DNA of 16,444 bases, taken from the NCBI GenBank assembly GCA_902785445.1, contig CACZYN010000015.1:1-16444 (forward strand), written 5' to 3'. Numbering within the stretch: position 1 is the first letter of the stretch; every line of letters starts with the position of its first letter. A program made the translations under genes and the position numbers. Positions 13,468 to 16,444 of the stretch are shown piece after piece. The stretch comes from an uncultured Anaerovibrio sp. (GTDB lineage: Bacteria > Bacillota > Negativicutes > Selenomonadales > Selenomonadaceae). Under the pieces are notes generated by a model. That model did not search any database. It worked only from the letters and a program-made list of their open reading frames with translations, and had not been told where the DNA came from.

Positions 13468-13473
13468 TATAAT
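13468..13473 (+). promoter_or_regulatory. Possible -10 box for rodA
   Basis: A perfect TATAAT lies 74 bases before the chosen rodA start and behind the rpoA terminator, where a promoter is needed. No good -35 is found at 16-18 bases (only an A+T-rich stretch), so this is tentative. Confidence 0.4.
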
Positions 13474-13547
13474 ATGGTTGTCCTTTAGCATGGTTCGTGA
13501 TAATATATATTGGCTATGATGAAATGATATCATTGGAGGAACAGGCC

Positions 13548-14657
13548 TTGTTTGTGAATAAAAAACTTAGAAAAATAGATGTGGTACTCATAGTGGCGGT
13601 GGCTGCACTTATAATTATGAGCCTTATTACCATTGGAAGTGCCACCCATGTGAATACTCCGTCGGATGACCGGTATTGGTTTTTGCAGCGCCAGGGGATA
13701 TTTACCCTGATTAATGTGGGCATTGTCATTTTCTTTATGAATTTTGATTACAAGATGCTCCAGCTTTACGGGAAGAAGCTGTATATTTTCAACATTATTA
13801 TGCTGCTGGCGGTTATGTTTTTGGGGCAGTCAGCCCTGGGAGCCCAGCGCTGGATTCAGTTGGGGCCTATATCCATACAGCCATCAGAATTTTCCAAGAT
13901 AATGATGATAATATGTATGGCTTCGGTGTTTCAGGATAAGATTGGTAAATTAAATACCTTTTCGGATTTATTGCCCTTACTGGGCTACGTGGGCGTCCCC
14001 TTCCTGTTGGTATTAAAGCAGCCGGATTTGGGTACATCCCTGGTATTTATGGCCATATTTCTTGGCATGATTTTTGCCTGCGGAGTGAATTTAAAACTGC
14101 TTTTTGGCATGTTTACGGCTGCCTTGGCCTGTGCTCCGTTGCTATGGATGTTTGTCCTGAAGGAATACCAAAAAATGCGCATAATGGTGTTTGTGGATCC
14201 TAACGTGGATCCTTTGGGGTCTGGTTATCATATCATTCAGTCCAAAATAGCCATCGGTTCTGGTATGTTGTTTGGCAAGGGCTTGTTTGCCGGTACCCAG
14301 AGTCAGCTCAATTTCCTGCCGGAAAACCACACGGACTTTATTTTTGCCGTGGTAGGGGAGGAAATGGGCTTTATTGGCACTACCTTCCTTTTGTTGATGT
14401 ATCTGGTACTCATGTGGCGGGGGATTAAGATAGCCCAGCAGGCCCAGGATAATTTTGGCATGCTGCTGGCGGTGGGCATCACCTCCATGTTTGTGTTCCA
14501 TGTGCTGGTAAATGTAGGAATGACGGCTGGTATTATGCCGGTTACTGGTATTCCGTTGCCCTTTATGAGCTATGGTGTCAGTGCCTTGACCACCAATATG
14601 CTGGCCATAGCCATATTATTGAATATTTATTTACGAAATCAGACACTCCAATTTTAG
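13548..14657 (+). CDS. rodA: Rod-shape SEDS peptidoglycan glycosyltransferase RodA
   Basis: I choose the TTG at 13548 because GGAGGA (13535-13540) lies exactly 7 bases before it; this gives 369 residues, the usual RodA length. The GTG at 13497 has no ribosome site and would add 17 non-family residues. About ten membrane helices are evident, starting at residues 12-32. SEDS signatures are present: GAQRWIQLGPISIQPSEFSK, KQPDLGTSLVF and FLPENHTDFIFAVVGEE, whose Asp263 corresponds to the catalytic Asp of RodA, and near the end PLPFMSYGVSALTTNMLAI. RodA polymerises lipid II into glycan strands with a class B penicillin-binding protein, under MreBCD, for side-wall growth. A sister family, FtsW, is similar; the length, the short cytoplasmic ends and the gene order before the radical SAM gene favour RodA. 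The radical SAM gene follows after 23 bp, likely in the same operon. Confidence 0.93.
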   Translation: MFVNKKLRKIDVVLIVAVAALIIMSLITIGSATHVNTPSDDRYWFLQRQGIFTLINVGIVIFFMNFDYKMLQLYGKKLYIFNIIMLLAVMFLGQSALGAQRWIQLGPISIQPSEFSKIMMIICMASVFQDKIGKLNTFSDLLPLLGYVGVPFLLVLKQPDLGTSLVFMAIFLGMIFACGVNLKLLFGMFTAALACAPLLWMFVLKEYQKMRIMVFVDPNVDPLGSGYHIIQSKIAIGSGMLFGKGLFAGTQSQLNFLPENHTDFIFAVVGEEMGFIGTTFLLLMYLVLMWRGIKIAQQAQDNFGMLLAVGITSMFVFHVLVNVGMTAGIMPVTGIPLPFMSYGVSALTTNMLAIAILLNIYLRNQTLQF

Positions 14658-14680
14658 ATAGATATAGAGGAGCTTGAGCA

Positions 14681-16444
14681 ATGGTAAAATTAGAACCTGA
14701 GATTTTGCAGGCGGTGGAAAAGCCCGCCCGTTACACAGGTTATGAGCTGAATGCTGTCCACAAGGACTGGGAGACAACTGAATGTCATTTTGCCCTATCC
14801 ATGGCTGATGTTTATGAGGTAGGGATGTCCAACCTGGGACTTAAAATATTGTATGAAGTATTGAATAACCGGGAGGATACAGCCTGTGAACGGGTGTATG
14901 CTCCTTGGGTAGATATGGAGAAAATCATGCGGGAGCGTCATATCCCGCTGTTTTCTTTGGAGAGCTTTACGGAAATCAATAAATTTGATTTTCTGGGCTT
15001 TTCCCTCCAATATGAGATGATTTATTCCAATGTATTGAATATGCTGGATTTGGCCGGTATTCCTATATGGGCCAAGGAACGCTCTGACAATGATCCGTTT
15101 GTTGTGGGCGGCGGCCCTACCGTATATAATACGGAGCCAATCGGTGATTTCTTTGACTTCTTTATTTTAGGTGAAGGGGAAGAGGCTATCTCCGAGGTGG
15201 CTGATACCTTTGTTAAATGGAAGAAAGACGGCCGTATAGGCGGCCGAAAGGGATTTTTACAGGAAGTTGCCAAATTGGAAGGTATCTATGTACCTTCTTT
15301 TTATGACGCCCAATATTCCTCGGATGGACGTTTTTTGTCCATTGAGCCGGTGGAAAAGGTGGCCAAACCGAAAATATTCAAGCGAGTTATCAAGGATATG
15401 GACCGGGTGCATTTCGTGGAAAAGCCTGTGGTGCCATATATTGATATTGTCCATGACCGTATTATGCTGGAGCTGTTTCGGGGCTGTACCAGAGGCTGCC
15501 GTTTCTGCCAGGCGGGTACTTCCTATCGCCCGGTGCGGGAGAGGAGTAGAGAATACCTGAGGGAGTTGGCTCGAAAGCTGGTGGATTCCACCGGCTATAA
15601 TGAAATGTCCTTGACTTCCTTAAGTTCGGCGGATTATTCCTGTTTGGGTGAAATGGTGGATGATTTATTTGCTGATTTTGCAGGTGAGAAGGTAAGCTTT
15701 TCCTTGCCATCCCTTCGTATAGACAGCTTCTCCATTGATTTGGCTCATAAGATGCAGCAGGTCAGAAAAAGCGGACTTACCTTTGCTCCGGAGGCGGGAA
15801 CTCAACGCCTGCGGGATGTTATAAATAAGGGTGTTACCGAAGAAAACCTTATGAACGCCGTGGAAGCGGCCTTTAAGCAGGGCTGGAAACAGGTAAAGCT
15901 GTATTTCATGATGGGACTTCCTACGGAGACGGATGAGGATATTATTGGTATTGCTAAGTTGGCGGAGAAGGTGGCCAGAAAATATAAGGAGGTTACCGGC
16001 AAATGGGGAGTTACCGTCACCATCAGTGTGTCCTGCTTTGTGCCGAAGCCACATACGCCGTTCCAATGGTTCGGTCAGCTGCCAAAGGATGAATTTGAGC
16101 GTCGTCAGCGGCTGTTAAAGGACAGCATTACCGAGCGGGCAGTGAAGTTCCATTATCATGATGCCCGGGTTAGTGTCCTGGAAGGGGCCATTTCCCGGGG
16201 AGACCGTCGCCTTAGTCAGGTGATTTATCAGGCTTGGCAGGATGGTGCGAAGTTTGATGGATGGACGGATTTATTTCAAAATGATGTATGGCATGAAGAT
16301 TTCAAAAAATGCGGTATTGATTTGAAGGAATATAATGAACGGCACCGGGATCTGGAGGAACCATTGCCTTGGGAGCATACTTCTCCGGGTGTCAGTCGGG
16401 AATTTTTGCACCGGGAATATGACAAGGCCATGGCCGGGGAACTG
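14681..16444 (+). CDS. TIGR03960-type radical SAM protein, C-terminus beyond right edge
   Basis: The ATG at 14681 follows GAGGAG (14667-14672). The frame then stays open for 588 codons to the window edge, so only the C-terminus is missing. The first part (about 30-200) resembles a B12-binding-like Rossmann domain (SMADVYEVGMSNLGLKILYE; FVVGGGPTVYN; ILGEGEEAI). The radical SAM core begins near 255 and holds the iron-sulfur motif CTRGCRFC, with Cys269, Cys273 and Cys276, followed by SLSSADYSCL, FAPEAGTQRLRDVINKG and YFMMGLPTETDEDI. These are hallmarks of the Elp3/MiaB-like branch. Members coordinate a [4Fe-4S] cluster and cleave S-adenosylmethionine to a 5'-deoxyadenosyl radical; the substrate of this family is not established. 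In Firmicutes it is commonly followed by a DUF2344 partner, then ribonuclease G and rplU-rpmA, which would lie just outside the window. It is probably co-transcribed with rodA. Confidence 0.93.
   Translation, partial: MVKLEPEILQAVEKPARYTGYELNAVHKDWETTECHFALSMADVYEVGMSNLGLKILYEVLNNREDTACERVYAPWVDMEKIMRERHIPLFSLESFTEINKFDFLGFSLQYEMIYSNVLNMLDLAGIPIWAKERSDNDPFVVGGGPTVYNTEPIGDFFDFFILGEGEEAISEVADTFVKWKKDGRIGGRKGFLQEVAKLEGIYVPSFYDAQYSSDGRFLSIEPVEKVAKPKIFKRVIKDMDRVHFVEKPVVPYIDIVHDRIMLELFRGCTRGCRFCQAGTSYRPVRERSREYLRELARKLVDSTGYNEMSLTSLSSADYSCLGEMVDDLFADFAGEKVSFSLPSLRIDSFSIDLAHKMQQVRKSGLTFAPEAGTQRLRDVINKGVTEENLMNAVEAAFKQGWKQVKLYFMMGLPTETDEDIIGIAKLAEKVARKYKEVTGKWGVTVTISVSCFVPKPHTPFQWFGQLPKDEFERRQRLLKDSITERAVKFHYHDARVSVLEGAISRGDRRLSQVIYQAWQDGAKFDGWTDLFQNDVWHEDFKKCGIDLKEYNERHRDLEEPLPWEHTSPGVSREFLHREYDKAMAGEL

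Noticed and set aside
13497..13547. Longer RodA start at GTG 13497
   Set aside because: No ribosome site there, whereas GGAGGA is ideally placed for TTG 13548, and the extra residues are polar and unlike RodA.
1..16444. tRNA, rRNA, CRISPR array, insertion sequence, prophage or attachment site
   Set aside because: None was seen: no transposase or integrase motifs, no regularly spaced repeats of CRISPR size, and no cloverleaf or rRNA sequence.

Overview
The window looks like a joined sequence. Bases 1 to about 1545 read as a Bacteroidetes-type fragment. The rest, about 1546-16444, reads as one stretch from a diderm Firmicute of the Negativicutes, probably Selenomonadaceae. This assignment rests on protein style and gene order read by eye, not on a database search. 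The left part has two minus-strand genes without Shine-Dalgarno sites: a WD40-type propeller protein and a secreted or sensor 'regulator propeller' protein. The right part has strong AGGAGG-type ribosome sites, a periplasmic-type histidine acid phosphatase (implying an outer membrane), meso-diaminopimelate dehydrogenase, and the order rodA then a TIGR03960-type radical SAM gene, which is common in Firmicutes. At the junction both flanking genes are cut inside their coding sequence on opposite strands, so a chimeric contig is the simplest explanation.

Layout after the junction. 1.5-10.5 kb is a signalling block. It holds a membrane hybrid histidine kinase with receiver (5' end missing), a convergent stand-alone Hpt phosphotransfer protein, a Cache-domain methyl-accepting chemotaxis protein, a synthetase-only RelA/SpoT-type protein, a secreted histidine acid phosphatase whose start overlaps the synthetase stop, and a cytoplasmic triple-PAS hybrid kinase with receiver. 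Neither hybrid kinase has its own Hpt domain and no DNA-binding response regulator is present. The orphan Hpt is therefore a plausible shared relay partner. The last three genes (5.6-10.5 kb) look like one operon.

10.5-10.9 kb holds no protein gene on the scale of its neighbours, but its minus strand carries a well-formed transcription unit: a TTGCTA-17-TATAAT promoter, about 295 nt whose two ends pair perfectly over 12 bp, and an intrinsic terminator. I could not match it to a known RNA class. It is the best candidate here for something undescribed.

10.9-16.4 kb: ddh on the minus strand with a dyad over its -10 box; a divergent promoter driving a 59-residue XRE-like helix-turn-helix protein and then a complete RNA polymerase alpha-subunit gene. 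That gene lies outside any ribosomal-protein operon and carries a His where the usual UP-element-contacting Asn sits, so it is probably a second, specialised rpoA. A terminator follows, then rodA (SEDS glycosyltransferase) from a TTG start, then the radical SAM gene running off the right edge. ddh and rodA both serve cell-wall synthesis.
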